Virus record (IMG/VR): IMGVR_UViG_3300009151_000035 | Span: 62,001 to 126,000 of that record | DNA: 64,000 nucleotides | Source of the DNA: a virus | Direction: 5' to 3' (one strand) | Shown here: one piece after another, positions 16,593 to 25,800 of the stretch | Layout: each line of letters starts with the position of its first letter | How positions within the stretch are numbered: the stretch's first letter is position 1 | Notes under the pieces: generated by a model | The model's database searches: none | Seen by the model: the letters and a program-made list of their open reading frames with translations, nothing else | What the model was told of the DNA's origin: nothing | Made by a program: the position numbers and the translations under genes

Positions 16593-17726
16593 ATGAGCAC
16601 CACATTCAAAATCAAACTGCTAAACCCCCGCAGTTCCGACACCAACATCTTGGGCATGGAGCCAACCTGGCAGGTCCAGCCCACTGAGTATCGAATAAGC
16701 AGACTTAGCAAAGCGTTCTCCTGGTACAACTATTTCTACGGCAAAAAAGATGCCAGGGACATGATTGTGCATTACTTGGAAGCACATGACCGCCGGGCAG
16801 ATGTGCGACTGCTAAAAGGCATTCCAGACTCGGCAATTCGACTGACCACAGGTTGGTTGTGCCGCATGAGCATGGTGGGCTTGGAACTACATGACACAGA
16901 ACAGCTCAAATTGCAAAACCAATTGAGAGAAATTTTAGACAGCAAGCAGGCCGAAGTCGCAGAAGTCACAGAAGAGCCTGCTGTGGCCAAGCCCAACATC
17001 CAGGACCGACTGCGCGAAAAAGCGTCAGAGTGCAATGGTGAACTGGATGGCATGTTTGACGAGTTTATGTTAAGTGGCGCCAAAATGACAGCAGACTTTA
17101 AGCCTGTCACAATCATGCGTGGCCTCAATGTAGCACCACAAATGATCAGCCAAATTTTGGACAACTGGAAACGCAAACTGTTAGAGTTTGAAGCAGTGGC
17201 GGAAGGCAAGGATGCTCAATTAGTTGAAGCCTACAGCTATCTCTCCAAAATTCAACTGCGCAATGTGATCAAGTTTTGCGAAGCTGTTGTAAACGACTGC
17301 GGTGCTTATGTACAGATTAAAAAAGTGGAACGCAAGCCACGCAAGGTTAAGGCAGTGCCACCAGAGAAACGTGCGGCCAAGTTCAAGATGCTGGCAGAGT
17401 TTGCAGAGCTCGAGCTCAAATCATTGCCAGCCGCAAGCCTTGTGGACAAGGCAGAGGCCTGGCTGTATGACAGCAAAAAACGCAAGCTAATTCACCTTGT
17501 GGCAGACAGCCACACACAGGCATTCACTGTAAAGAACAACTCCGTCATTGGGTTCTCAACAGTAGAAACAGTACAAAAGACTCTGCGCAAACCAGCAGAA
17601 CAGCTGAAAGGCATTGTGGGTGTAGGCAAGCCAGCCGCTCGCAAAGCGTTCAAAGATATCAAAGCCACCGAAACTGCATGGAACGCTCGTGGCACAGAGA
17701 ACTTGATCATACTTAAGAGCTGGTAA
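16593..17726 (+). CDS. Conserved-looking phage protein, unknown function (377 aa)
   Basis: Begins MSTTFKIKLLNPRSSDTNIL. The first ~150 residues include WQVQPTEYRISRLSKAFSWY, FYGKKDARDMIVHYLEAH and IRLTTGWLCRMSMVGLEL. The middle is helical and charged. The C-terminal ~120 residues (AWLYDSKKRKLIHLVADS, VKNNSVIGFSTVETVQKTLR) look like a compact alpha/beta domain followed by a basic tail. It has no recognisable catalytic motif. A Shine-Dalgarno AAGGA lies 8 bases upstream. Position after an early promoter suggests an early or middle function, possibly in DNA or host-takeover processes, but this is inference from location only. Confidence 0.6.
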   Translation: MSTTFKIKLLNPRSSDTNILGMEPTWQVQPTEYRISRLSKAFSWYNYFYGKKDARDMIVHYLEAHDRRADVRLLKGIPDSAIRLTTGWLCRMSMVGLELHDTEQLKLQNQLREILDSKQAEVAEVTEEPAVAKPNIQDRLREKASECNGELDGMFDEFMLSGAKMTADFKPVTIMRGLNVAPQMISQILDNWKRKLLEFEAVAEGKDAQLVEAYSYLSKIQLRNVIKFCEAVVNDCGAYVQIKKVERKPRKVKAVPPEKRAAKFKMLAEFAELELKSLPAASLVDKAEAWLYDSKKRKLIHLVADSHTQAFTVKNNSVIGFSTVETVQKTLRKPAEQLKGIVGVGKPAARKAFKDIKATETAWNARGTENLIILKSW

Positions 17727-17729
17727 ATA
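17722..17729 (+). promoter_or_regulatory. T4-type late promoter element, short spacing
   Basis: GGTAAATA overlaps the TAA stop of the preceding gene and ends 5 bases before the ATG at 17735. No Shine-Dalgarno sequence lies between. Confidence 0.5.
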
Positions 17730-17734
17730 CTGGC

Positions 17735-18697
17735 ATGCATGCTATTCCAGACGAGGATCCTGGCGATCCTCGTGTTTTCGTTCCCAATGTTGAATTTTAT
17801 ATAACCAATGTTTGCAATTTAACTTGCACTGATTGCAATCGATTCAACAATCATAATTTTCGTGGCTGGCAAAATTGGAATGATTATGCCGAGCAGTACC
17901 AACAATGGGCCAAGTATATTAAATTACAACGCATAACTATTCTTGGCGGAGAACCATTATTAAATCCTACCATATGCGATTGGATTGATGGCATCAATCA
18001 ACTGTGGGGCAAGACAGTGCAGGTGCTTACAAATGGCACGCGGTTGAATCATGTTCCAGATTTGTATGATCGCATGATCAAATTCAATGATCCAGTGTTG
18101 GTTTGTAAAAAAAATTGGATTGGTATTAGTTTACACAATGAAAACGACAGACAACGTTGTTTTGCTGAAATACAAAAGTTCCTTAAAGGTACAATCACTT
18201 ACTATGCAAAAGATCATCCAGACAACGTAGACAACAGCGCCACTTATGGCGCAGATCATGCATTTATAGACAGCAATGGAATGAGAGTGCATGTATGGGA
18301 ATATAATTCTTTTTACAAGTCTGCAATACAAAGAAATGCTCAAGGCAGGCTCAATTTATGGAACAACGATCCAGAAGAGGTGCACAGATATTGCGGATTT
18401 GTGCAGTATAAATGTTATCATTTTATAAAAGCCAAACTCTACAAATGCGGACCAGTTGCACTATTTCCCGAGTTCGATCAACAGCATACGTTGAATATAT
18501 CAGATCAAGATCGAGATTTGATCAATAGCTACCTCCCACTTAGTGTGGATCAGTTTGAACAGAGAGGTCAAGAATTTTTAGATCATATAGATGACATGAT
18601 CCCTCAATGTAAATTTTGCCCCACTGACAAACAACTTTCTGGTAAAAAATTATTTGCAGTGAGCAAAAAAATTAATTCAGTCAGCGGGTTTGACTAA
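17735..18697 (+). CDS. Radical SAM protein (rSAM-1)
   Basis: A 320-residue protein. The CxxxCxxC [4Fe-4S] motif is at C27, C31 and C34 (CNLTCTDC), followed by GGEPLL at 71-76, the SAM-binding motif. Further cysteines near the C-terminus (YCGF, YKC, and QCKFCP near residue 288) resemble an auxiliary-cluster region of the SPASM/twitch type. Radical SAM enzymes generate a 5'-deoxyadenosyl radical for peptide, sugar or cofactor modification; the substrate here is unknown. Unlike the five other radical SAM proteins in the window it lacks the N-terminal CxxPW module. The downstream SGNH hydrolase begins at its stop codon, so they form a pair. A late element precedes it. Confidence 0.88.
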   Translation: MHAIPDEDPGDPRVFVPNVEFYITNVCNLTCTDCNRFNNHNFRGWQNWNDYAEQYQQWAKYIKLQRITILGGEPLLNPTICDWIDGINQLWGKTVQVLTNGTRLNHVPDLYDRMIKFNDPVLVCKKNWIGISLHNENDRQRCFAEIQKFLKGTITYYAKDHPDNVDNSATYGADHAFIDSNGMRVHVWEYNSFYKSAIQRNAQGRLNLWNNDPEEVHRYCGFVQYKCYHFIKAKLYKCGPVALFPEFDQQHTLNISDQDRDLINSYLPLSVDQFEQRGQEFLDHIDDMIPQCKFCPTDKQLSGKKLFAVSKKINSVSGFD

Positions 18698-18698
18698 C

Positions 18699-19364
18699 GT
18701 GAAAAAAGTATTGTTGACTTTTGGCGATAGTTGGCCCCAGGGAGCCGAGCTCGGAGATGGAAAACGATACGGTGAAATTTTACAAGAACAAATGGGGTTT
18801 GACGAGTTCTATAACTATGGCCGTGGTGGCACCAGCAATGAACACATGTTGCAACAGTTGCAAAAATATCTTGATGAACACCACAGAGCAGATCACAAAA
18901 CAACTGCAATTTTTTTCTTAACCAATCCGCATCGCACAGCATATTGGCCCCAAGACTCGGATTTTAACATACACGGTTCTGCTCGACAGCATTGGAATGA
19001 TGATGCCAAAAAAGTGTTTATGCAAACATGGTTGCATTTTCACACAGAAGAAGTAACTGTGATGCGATCAAGTCTGAGTGTATGTGCATTGCAAACATGG
19101 TGTAAACACAGTGGCATAGAAGATTATTATTTTTCAGGATGGGTAAAGTATCCTACTTGGTTGCCATTTGTAAATGCCGATAAAATCTATGCTGGAGGAC
19201 AAGAAACTGCGGCTGATTGGTTTGGTGCTCTTGACCACAACGGTGACAGTTTATACAATGTAGAGGATAATCCATACATTCGCCCAAATTTTTGCCATCC
19301 AAATCAATTAGGGCATCAACACATAGCTGACCGATTGCAGAGCTGGATGCAATCTAAACAATAA
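18699..19364 (+). CDS. SGNH/GDSL-family hydrolase
   Basis: About 221 residues. The N-terminal KKVLLTFGDSWPQGAELGDG contains the block I GDSW motif (serine nucleophile near residue 11), then NYGRGGTSNEHM as the Gly-containing block II, FFLTNPHR as block III (N), and the C-terminal CHPNQLGHQHIA with the block V histidine. SGNH enzymes hydrolyse esters, including O-acetyl groups on glycans. GTG at 18699 is preferred over the in-frame TTG at 18690, which lies inside the previous gene; neither has a strong Shine-Dalgarno sequence. It is coupled to rSAM-1 and followed by gp13. A second SGNH protein is at 38294. Confidence 0.82.
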   Translation: MKKVLLTFGDSWPQGAELGDGKRYGEILQEQMGFDEFYNYGRGGTSNEHMLQQLQKYLDEHHRADHKTTAIFFLTNPHRTAYWPQDSDFNIHGSARQHWNDDAKKVFMQTWLHFHTEEVTVMRSSLSVCALQTWCKHSGIEDYYFSGWVKYPTWLPFVNADKIYAGGQETAADWFGALDHNGDSLYNVEDNPYIRPNFCHPNQLGHQHIADRLQSWMQSKQ

Positions 19365-19367
19365 ATA
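19360..19367 (+). promoter_or_regulatory. T4-type late promoter element for gp13
   Basis: AATAAATA overlaps the stop codon of the SGNH gene and lies 18 bases before the gp13 ATG, with GGAG in between. This is a conventional leadered late promoter. Confidence 0.6.
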
Positions 19368-19385
19368 CAAGGACACGGAGTCCCT

Positions 19386-20153
19386 ATGGCAGAACAGCAA
19401 GACACACTATCTCAGCTCAAGCAAAATCTCATTGAGTATGTACAGCTTCAGCTGGGCAGCCAAATCATTGATTTGGAATTGGATCCAGCACACTACGAAG
19501 CCGCATATACCAAAACAATTGGCACTTACCGCCAACGAGCACAAAATGCCTACGAGGAAAGCTACAGTTTTTTCACCTTGGTGAGGGATGAAAACATCTA
19601 CACATTGCCCCAAGAAGTTGTGAGTGTGCGACAGTGTTTTCGCAGAACGTTTGGTGACTCAACTGGACCGTTTGCCAGCAATTTTGATCCGTTTGCACAG
19701 GCCAGTTTGAACGTTTACCTGATGAATTTCAATGTGGCTGGTGGTCTTGCCACATATGATTTTTACAGTCAATATGTTGAGTTAGCTGGACGTATGTTTG
19801 GTGCATACTTCAACTACACATTCAATCCTGTCACAAAGAAATTGCAGTTGATCCGCGATCCCAAGAATACAGGTGAAGCTGTGCTGATTTGGACTTACAA
19901 TTTGAAACCAGAAATCAATCTCTTGAGTGACTTTCAAATATCACAGTGGATCCGTGATTACATGGTAGCCAACTGCAAGATGATTATTGGTGAAGCCCGT
20001 GAAAAGTTTGGCACTATTGCCGGACCACAAGGCGGTGGTACCCTAAATGGCACTGCTATGAAAGCCGAAGCCAAGACAGCCATAGACGAGTTGTTAGGCC
20101 AGTTAGTTAACTATGTAGATGCCAGCCAGCCCTTGACTTGGGTGATTGGTTGA
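19386..20153 (+). CDS. 13: Neck protein gp13
   Basis: A 255-residue protein matching T4-type gp13 of aquatic phages. The N-terminal helix (LSQLKQNLIEYVQLQLGSQI) is followed by DLELDPAHYEAAYTKTIGTY, YRQRAQNAYEESYSF, and later WTYNLKPEINLLSDFQISQW and IRDYMVANCKMIIGEAREKF. In T4, gp13 forms a ring on the portal and binds gp14. The length is close to T4 gp13 (309 aa) but somewhat shorter. It has its own late promoter and Shine-Dalgarno sequence. Its partner gp14 is encoded on the other strand, an unusual separation. The next gene starts by a TGATG overlap. Confidence 0.85.
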   Translation: MAEQQDTLSQLKQNLIEYVQLQLGSQIIDLELDPAHYEAAYTKTIGTYRQRAQNAYEESYSFFTLVRDENIYTLPQEVVSVRQCFRRTFGDSTGPFASNFDPFAQASLNVYLMNFNVAGGLATYDFYSQYVELAGRMFGAYFNYTFNPVTKKLQLIRDPKNTGEAVLIWTYNLKPEINLLSDFQISQWIRDYMVANCKMIIGEAREKFGTIAGPQGGGTLNGTAMKAEAKTAIDELLGQLVNYVDASQPLTWVIG

Positions 20154-21280
20154 TGAATTTTTATCATCGTGACATTGATTGGGTAGTTTCCCCAGATTTT
20201 GATTTAGAAACTTGCGTTGATCGAACTATACGTGCTTGCCAGGGACACAATGCAAAGTTGATGATTGCCATGTTGTTCTGGGAGCCACACGATATGACTC
20301 CAGAAATTGAACGCAAGATACAATATCTAGTGACTCAACTCAAACTGAACGGAATAGACACAATCGGATTAATGCATCACAGTTATGGTGACTTTGCCAC
20401 AGTGCCATTTTTAGAACTGGTCAAAGTTGATTGGTGTTTATGGAAGACTTGGAATCTTATTAAAGTACATAAAGTCAGTGAGCAAAACTTGCACTGGAAC
20501 AATCAAGCTGACAAGTTTTTATTTCTCACTGGCAAGCCTTACAGAATCAACAGAGCAAGATTGTTATGGAAATTAATTGGTGCCGGTCTTAAAGACCGCA
20601 TGGTTTGGAGTTTGTTTTGTCATGATGACAGCGATTTTGATTTTACACACACTCAGTTTCCAAACTTTTCGAAAGAACAATTGAGAATTTGGATTGATCA
20701 GCATCTGAGCAATCCAGACAATATTGAACTAGCAATTAGAGATACCCCTTCGTTAAGTGCCCACTATCAGGGATTTCCTTACGACCCTAAATTATTTGCC
20801 GACACACTATTTCGTCTAGTGTCGGAAACAAGTTGTCGAAATGAAAACGAAATATCAAGTTATTTTCGGCACTATCCCACTGAAAAATTTTACATCACGG
20901 CGTTTAATTCCCAACCTTGGATTTTGGCTGCTGACCCAGGACTATTGAGTTATTTAGAAAATGAAGGATATGATGGATTTCGTTGGGCACTAAGTGAACC
21001 ATACGATCATATATTACCTCAACAGTCAAGGATAGATGCAGTTGTGAGGTGCACCAAGTCTTGGGTAGAATCCGGAATCCCTGATCATGATCGAATAAGA
21101 AAAAGTGTAGAACACAATGCCAGGCATGTTGAAAGTCTAGCACTAAAACAAAGAGATGCATTAGACTCTGTTAATCAACGATACCGTTTAGGGCTTTCAG
21201 AGTTGACAGATCTTTTTCCCATACTTGATCGTGATCCATATGTGGAAAAATATCACGGATTTACCTGGGAATACCTGTAG
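20153..21280 (+). CDS. Glycosyltransferase-like protein of unknown specificity (TEK family, copy 1)
   Basis: About 375 residues. It has LFLTGKPYRINRARLLWKLI near the middle and PTEKFYITAFNSQPWILAAD, then GLLSYLENEGYDGFRW in the C-terminal third. The (T/S)EK motif followed by a hydrophobic stretch and a proline or glycine resembles the donor-binding segment of GT-B enzymes such as fucosyltransferases; this is an inference, not a firm family match. Two weakly similar proteins occur at 34381 and 42999. The ATG at 20153 overlaps the gp13 stop and is preferred over the upstream in-frame start inside gp13. It sits between gp13 and the exonuclease gene. Confidence 0.55.
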   Translation: MNFYHRDIDWVVSPDFDLETCVDRTIRACQGHNAKLMIAMLFWEPHDMTPEIERKIQYLVTQLKLNGIDTIGLMHHSYGDFATVPFLELVKVDWCLWKTWNLIKVHKVSEQNLHWNNQADKFLFLTGKPYRINRARLLWKLIGAGLKDRMVWSLFCHDDSDFDFTHTQFPNFSKEQLRIWIDQHLSNPDNIELAIRDTPSLSAHYQGFPYDPKLFADTLFRLVSETSCRNENEISSYFRHYPTEKFYITAFNSQPWILAADPGLLSYLENEGYDGFRWALSEPYDHILPQQSRIDAVVRCTKSWVESGIPDHDRIRKSVEHNARHVESLALKQRDALDSVNQRYRLGLSELTDLFPILDRDPYVEKYHGFTWEYL

Positions 21281-21306
21281 ACAAGTTTAGAAATTTAGTC
21301 TATAAT
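21278..21306 (+). promoter_or_regulatory. Sigma70-type promoter for the exonuclease gene
   Basis: TAGACA at 21278-21283, a 17-base spacer and consensus TATAAT at 21301-21306. It lacks the shared AATAA extension of the main early family. The ATG at 21313 is 6 bases after the -10, the same leaderless geometry as at 15980. Confidence 0.65.
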
Positions 21307-21312
21307 GTTGTT

Positions 21313-21834
21313 ATGGACTTGATGATTGATCTTGAGGGCTTGGGAACAGGCCCTGACACTACTATTCTTACCATTGCCGCCCAGGCATTTGATCCTTTTG
21401 GCTCTGGTTATTATGAGCAATCATTCTACGCCAGAGTCACACTGGAAAGCCAAGAAACTCGTAGCATACAGCAAGGCACCATAGAGTGGTGGGCCACACA
21501 ACCTGCTGTGGTGCGTGACGAAGCATTTGCTGAAGAAGATCGCATGCCCTTGGATGAGGCTCTAGACGGATTAGGCCGACTGATCTGGCATGCCAAGCGT
21601 ATTTGGGCCCAAGGTCCAACATATGACATGAATATACTGGAGCATGCTTACAAGAGCTACAACAAACCCTTGCCCTGGCAATATTACATGGTGCGTGACA
21701 GCCGTACAGTGTTCTCACTGTGGCCAGACCAGCCCTTGCCTCCTACCACACACCATGCGCTAGAAGACTGCCGCAGACAAATTGGCATGTTACAAAATAC
21801 ACTTAAATACCTCAAAGTTCAGGAGTTGAAATGA
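21313..21834 (+). CDS. DEDD-type 3'-5' exonuclease (DexA/Rv2179c-like)
   Basis: A 173-residue protein. It starts MDLMIDLEGLGTGPDT, giving the DxE motif of exonuclease motif I, then WAQGPTYDMNILEHAY (motif II aspartate) and HHALEDCRRQI (HxxxxD, motif III). This is the DEDDh arrangement of the 3'-5' exoribonuclease family that also includes phage DexA-type enzymes. Proposed role: 3'-end trimming of RNA or ssDNA during phage replication or repair. Its stop overlaps the ATG of the dNMP kinase gene by 4 bases (ATGA). A consensus -10 lies 6 bases before the start codon and no Shine-Dalgarno sequence is present. Confidence 0.82.
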   Translation: MDLMIDLEGLGTGPDTTILTIAAQAFDPFGSGYYEQSFYARVTLESQETRSIQQGTIEWWATQPAVVRDEAFAEEDRMPLDEALDGLGRLIWHAKRIWAQGPTYDMNILEHAYKSYNKPLPWQYYMVRDSRTVFSLWPDQPLPPTTHHALEDCRRQIGMLQNTLKYLKVQELK

Positions 21835-22493
21835 TCATTGGCATCTGTGGATTCATTGGGTCAGGCAAAGACACTATTGCTGACTATCTGGTAAATTTGC
21901 ATCACTTTCGTAGAGAAAGTTTTGCTTCGACACTAAAAGATGCTGTGGCACAAGTGTTTGGCTGGGATCGAACCATGCTGGAAGGACGCACAAAACAAGC
22001 TCGTGAATGGCGCGAGCGTGTGGATCCGTGGTGGGCAGAACGCCTGGGTATGCCCACACTAACACCACGTTGGATCTTGCAATACTGGGGTACAGAAGTG
22101 TGTAGAGCAGGATTCCATGATGACATCTGGATTGCCAGCTTGGAAAACAAACTGCGTCACAGCCAAGATGATGTTGTGATATCAGATTGTCGTTTTCCTA
22201 ACGAAATTTTAGCTATCAAGAATGCTGGCGGTCGTGTGATCCGTGTGGTGCGTGGGCCTGAGCCAGCATGGTACAACTCGGCAGTGAGTGTCAATCGTGG
22301 TGCCAATGGCAATTCAACTTGGGCTCTTAGTCAGCGTAAATTAGAAAAACTAGGCATCCATGCGTCAGAAACTGCATGGGTAGGAACTGAGTTTGATGCT
22401 GTGATAGACAATAACAGCACCCTTGATGACTTGTATCAGCAAGTTAAAAATCTGGTTCAAGATCGCCCTGTCGCCATGGAAGATCGCTCTTAG
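21831..22493 (+). CDS. 1: Deoxynucleoside monophosphate kinase (gp1-like)
   Basis: A 220-residue protein. The P-loop GFIGSGKDT is at residues 7-15, followed by IADYLVNLHHFRRESFASTL and KDAVAQVFGW, then PRWILQYWGTEVCRAGFHDDIW and VVISDCRFPNEI. This order matches T4 gp1 and related phage dNMP kinases (RSGKDT, IKDALAYAWG, LMQALGTD, and the D-x-R segment). The family phosphorylates dNMPs, including modified ones, to supply dNTPs for phage replication. Start ATG overlaps the exonuclease stop. Its last 50 bases overlap, tail to tail, the minus-strand endonuclease VII-like gene. Confidence 0.87.
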   Translation: MIIGICGFIGSGKDTIADYLVNLHHFRRESFASTLKDAVAQVFGWDRTMLEGRTKQAREWRERVDPWWAERLGMPTLTPRWILQYWGTEVCRAGFHDDIWIASLENKLRHSQDDVVISDCRFPNEILAIKNAGGRVIRVVRGPEPAWYNSAVSVNRGANGNSTWALSQRKLEKLGIHASETAWVGTEFDAVIDNNSTLDDLYQQVKNLVQDRPVAMEDRS

Positions 22494-22788
22494 ACAGTTC
22501 TACTTCACAGTTTCTACAAACTGATTTGAGATTCTTGAGTCCAGTATTGTTTAGGTCTCCATCTGTGTGATACACAAAAATTTGTGCTGCATACTTGGCT
22601 CGAAATCCACAACGATCACAGCTCATTTTTTTCTTGTAGCCTGCTGATTTCCAGCGTGGCTCTCTGGGTTTTAACCCACGCCCTTTCCTAGCACAAGTCT
22701 CACACCTTGATCGATAGTGTGTGATATCCTCACGAATATAGTTTACAGCACAGGGGCGTTGATGGCAGGCTTGACAAATGGGTCTCAT
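22444..22788 (-). CDS. Endonuclease VII-like HNH nuclease
   Basis: A 114-residue protein with four CxxC pairs: CQAC, CETC, CDRC and CRNC. The C-terminal VYHTDGDLNNTGLKNLKSVC matches the His-Asp/Asn-Leu-x-x-V-C core seen in phage HNH and recombination endonuclease VII families. In T4, endonuclease VII (gp49) resolves branched DNA for packaging; whether this small protein does that or is a free-standing homing-type HNH enzyme cannot be settled from sequence alone. It is one of few minus-strand genes, inserted between the dNMP kinase and tail sheath genes, with its own late element 4 bases before the start. Confidence 0.72.
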   Translation of the reverse strand: MRPICQACHQRPCAVNYIREDITHYRSRCETCARKGRGLKPREPRWKSAGYKKKMSCDRCGFRAKYAAQIFVYHTDGDLNNTGLKNLKSVCRNCEVELSKSDLPWRQGDLEPDF

Positions 22789-22792
22789 ACGG

Positions 22793-22800
22793 TATTTAGC
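22793..22800 (-). promoter_or_regulatory. T4-type late promoter element for the HNH nuclease gene
   Basis: The minus strand reads GCTAAATA, CCGT, then ATG. It has the same short spacing as several + strand genes, so a late, probably leaderless transcript is predicted. Confidence 0.55.
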
Positions 22801-22852
22801 GGCACGGACCTTTGGTAAAGGTATTCAAAACGGCTGTTTTTTTCAAGGTCTC

Positions 22853-22860
22853 TATAAATA
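22853..22860 (+). promoter_or_regulatory. Consensus T4 late promoter for tail sheath
   Basis: An exact TATAAATA lies 24 bases before the tail sheath ATG, with a Shine-Dalgarno AAAGGA in between. This is the only perfect match to the T4 late consensus that I found, and it precedes one of the most abundant virion proteins. Confidence 0.85.
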
Positions 22861-22884
22861 TTAGAACTTGAAAAGGATTCAACC

Positions 22885-25800
22885 ATGGCTCTCATATCAC
22901 CCGGCGTACAAGTAACAGTAATTGACGAAAGTCAATATATTCCATCAGCAGTCAACACAGTACCATACTTTGTAATTGCAACAGCACAGAACAAAGTATC
23001 TGGTGCTGGCGTGGGAGTAGCTGCTGGTACCACAGCGGCCAATGCTAACAAAACATATTTAATCACCAGTCAGCGTGATTTAACAGCCACTTTTGGTGTG
23101 CCATTCTTCTATAACACCACAACCGGTACCCCAATTAATGGTTACGAACTCAATGAATACGGCCTGTTGGCTGCGTATAGTTCATTGGGTATTAGTAATC
23201 GTGCTTATGTTCAGCGAGTGGATATTGATTTAACCGAACTCACAGCTAGCCTAACACGACCAACTGGAACCCCAGCTGATGGCGCATATTGGTTGGACAC
23301 ATCCACTTCTGTATGGGGTATTCAAGAATGGAATCAATCTACTGGTCAATTTGAACTAGTTACTCCGTTGCTTATTACCAATGCTTCAGATGTGACAGAA
23401 AGTACTAGTGGAACAACTGGACAGCCAGTTTATACACCCAACACCACAGTGGGCAGCATTGGTGATTACGCTATTGTATCACTAGGACAGGCCGAAGCTA
23501 TTTTCAACGTGGGCTGGTATAAAAATTCTAGCAATGTATGGGTTACAGTTGGCGGTCCAGCATGGCAATCATCATATCCAACAATCCAAGGTAATGTGAC
23601 CAATCCCACACTCACTGCAGGACAAAGTATTTTTATTAACGGCACATCAGTATCTGTGCCAGCTATTCCAGACAATACATTGGCTGGATTTGTTACTGCT
23701 GTTAATAATGCAACCATTGTAGGTGTGACTGCTGCGGCGGTGAGTGGCAAGTTTGTAATTTATGCCAATGATCTTGCAACCAACGATGGTAGCACTGCAA
23801 GTGGTGGTATTGTAAGTATTCAGCCCAATGCCGGCGGCACTGCATTGTGTACTGCACTTGGCATTTCGGCTATAGAATATTTGACTCCAATCTTTTTGTC
23901 AGCCTATAGCTATCAAGCACCACGTTGGAACACATCGGGCCCTACCCCAAGACCTACTGGATCTGTATGGAATAATGTCAGCCCAGCAAACAATGGTCTA
24001 GCCGTTCAACTAAAACAATATAGTGCTGCATTAGGAGAGTGGGTGTTACAAAGCTGCCCTGCATATTTTAGCACAACCGCTGCAATCAATGCTTTTGATC
24101 CGTCTGGTGGTGGCAAAAATATTCCAGTTGGAACACTTTGGGTGCAACCCAATGCAAACTTTGCCGAAACAGCACCATTACCGTCTCAAGGATATGAATT
24201 TTATAGACAGACAGCTTTTGGTCAAACCATAGTAACCGGAACTACCACACCAGGATCTAACAGTGATCCTTTGTTTGTGGCAGGCAATAGATTTACAATA
24301 TCTGCATCCCAAGCTGGTAGCACTGTAGCTAACACCGCTACAGTTATATTAAGTGGAACCAGTGTTGCCAGTTTCATTGCCGACATTAGTGCAGCCAATG
24401 TTCCTTATGTGTCTGCTAGTGTTAACTCAGCTGGAAATATTGTGTTTACTCATAGTCAAGGAGGAGTTATTGCACTGTCACCGGTGATTGGCTATGGCAC
24501 ACCAATCTTAACTGCTGGATATACCGCTAACACTACATTTTGCCGACTTTCGGTAACCAATTACACAACACTATTGTTGACTAACTTCTGTAGCGATCCA
24601 GAGTTTAAATATACTTCTAGTGCTACTGCACCTTATCAAGATCCAGCTGACGGCAGATTGTGGTATTATTCAACTCCAAGTCAAGTTGACATTATGATCC
24701 AAAACGGTGGCGCCTGGAGAGGTTATCAAAACGTTACCAACGATGTGCGTGGTTACGATCTTACCCAAACCAATGCCAGCGGCCCAATCTGTGCTGCCAC
24801 AGCACCTGTCACACAAAATGATGTGTCAGCAAGTGCTCTAGTGTATGGCGATTTGTGGGTGGACACCAGCGACTTAGAAAATTATCCCATGTTGTATCGT
24901 TGGGAGGCTGTGAGCGGAGTGGATCAGTGGGTGTCAGTTAATACCACTGACCAGGTCACACAAAATGGTGTGTTGTTTGCTGACGCTCGTTGGGCGCCAA
25001 ACGGCACAACAAATCCTGTAAGCGATCCAATACCAACTATTGTGAGTTTGCTGACCAGCAACTATTTGGATTTAGATGCTCCCAGTTCTGCACTATATCC
25101 GCAAGGTATGCTGTTGTGGAACACACGCCGTTCAGGTTACAATGTCAAGAGCTATCAAAACAATTACTTTAATGCTACCACATTCCCAGATGCAACATTG
25201 CCTGCTGTGACCAGCACCTGGCTCACAGCGTCAGGCAACAAGCAAGACGGCAGCATGTATGCTGGTCGACTGGCCCAGCGTCAAATGGTTGTGGCTGCAA
25301 TGAAGTCAGGTATTGATACTAGCCAAGGCGCTAGAGAAGATACTGCTCAGTACACACTGATTGCGTCACCGGCTTATCCAGAGTTGATTCCTAACATGAT
25401 TGCACTCAGCAATGAGCGTAATAACACACTGTTTGTGGTTGGCGATACTCCAATGCGATTGCCAGCTACAGGTGCTGACATTACAACCTGGGCCACCAAC
25501 AACAATGGTGTTGGCACAGTAGCAGGTGACGGTCAATCTAGCACCAGTAACTATGCTGCAACATTCTATCCAAGCTGTACAACTACAGACTTGAGTGGCA
25601 ACACAGTTGTGACAGCACCAAGTCACATGATGGTTAGAACAATCATCCGCAGTGATGAAGTTAGCTATCCATGGTTGGCACCAGCTGGTACACGACGTGG
25701 TGTAGTAGACAATGCCACACAGATTGGTTATATCAATGGCGCTACTGGTGAATTCCAGCCAATTGGTGTAAACCAAGGCTTGCGCGATGTGCTGTACAGT

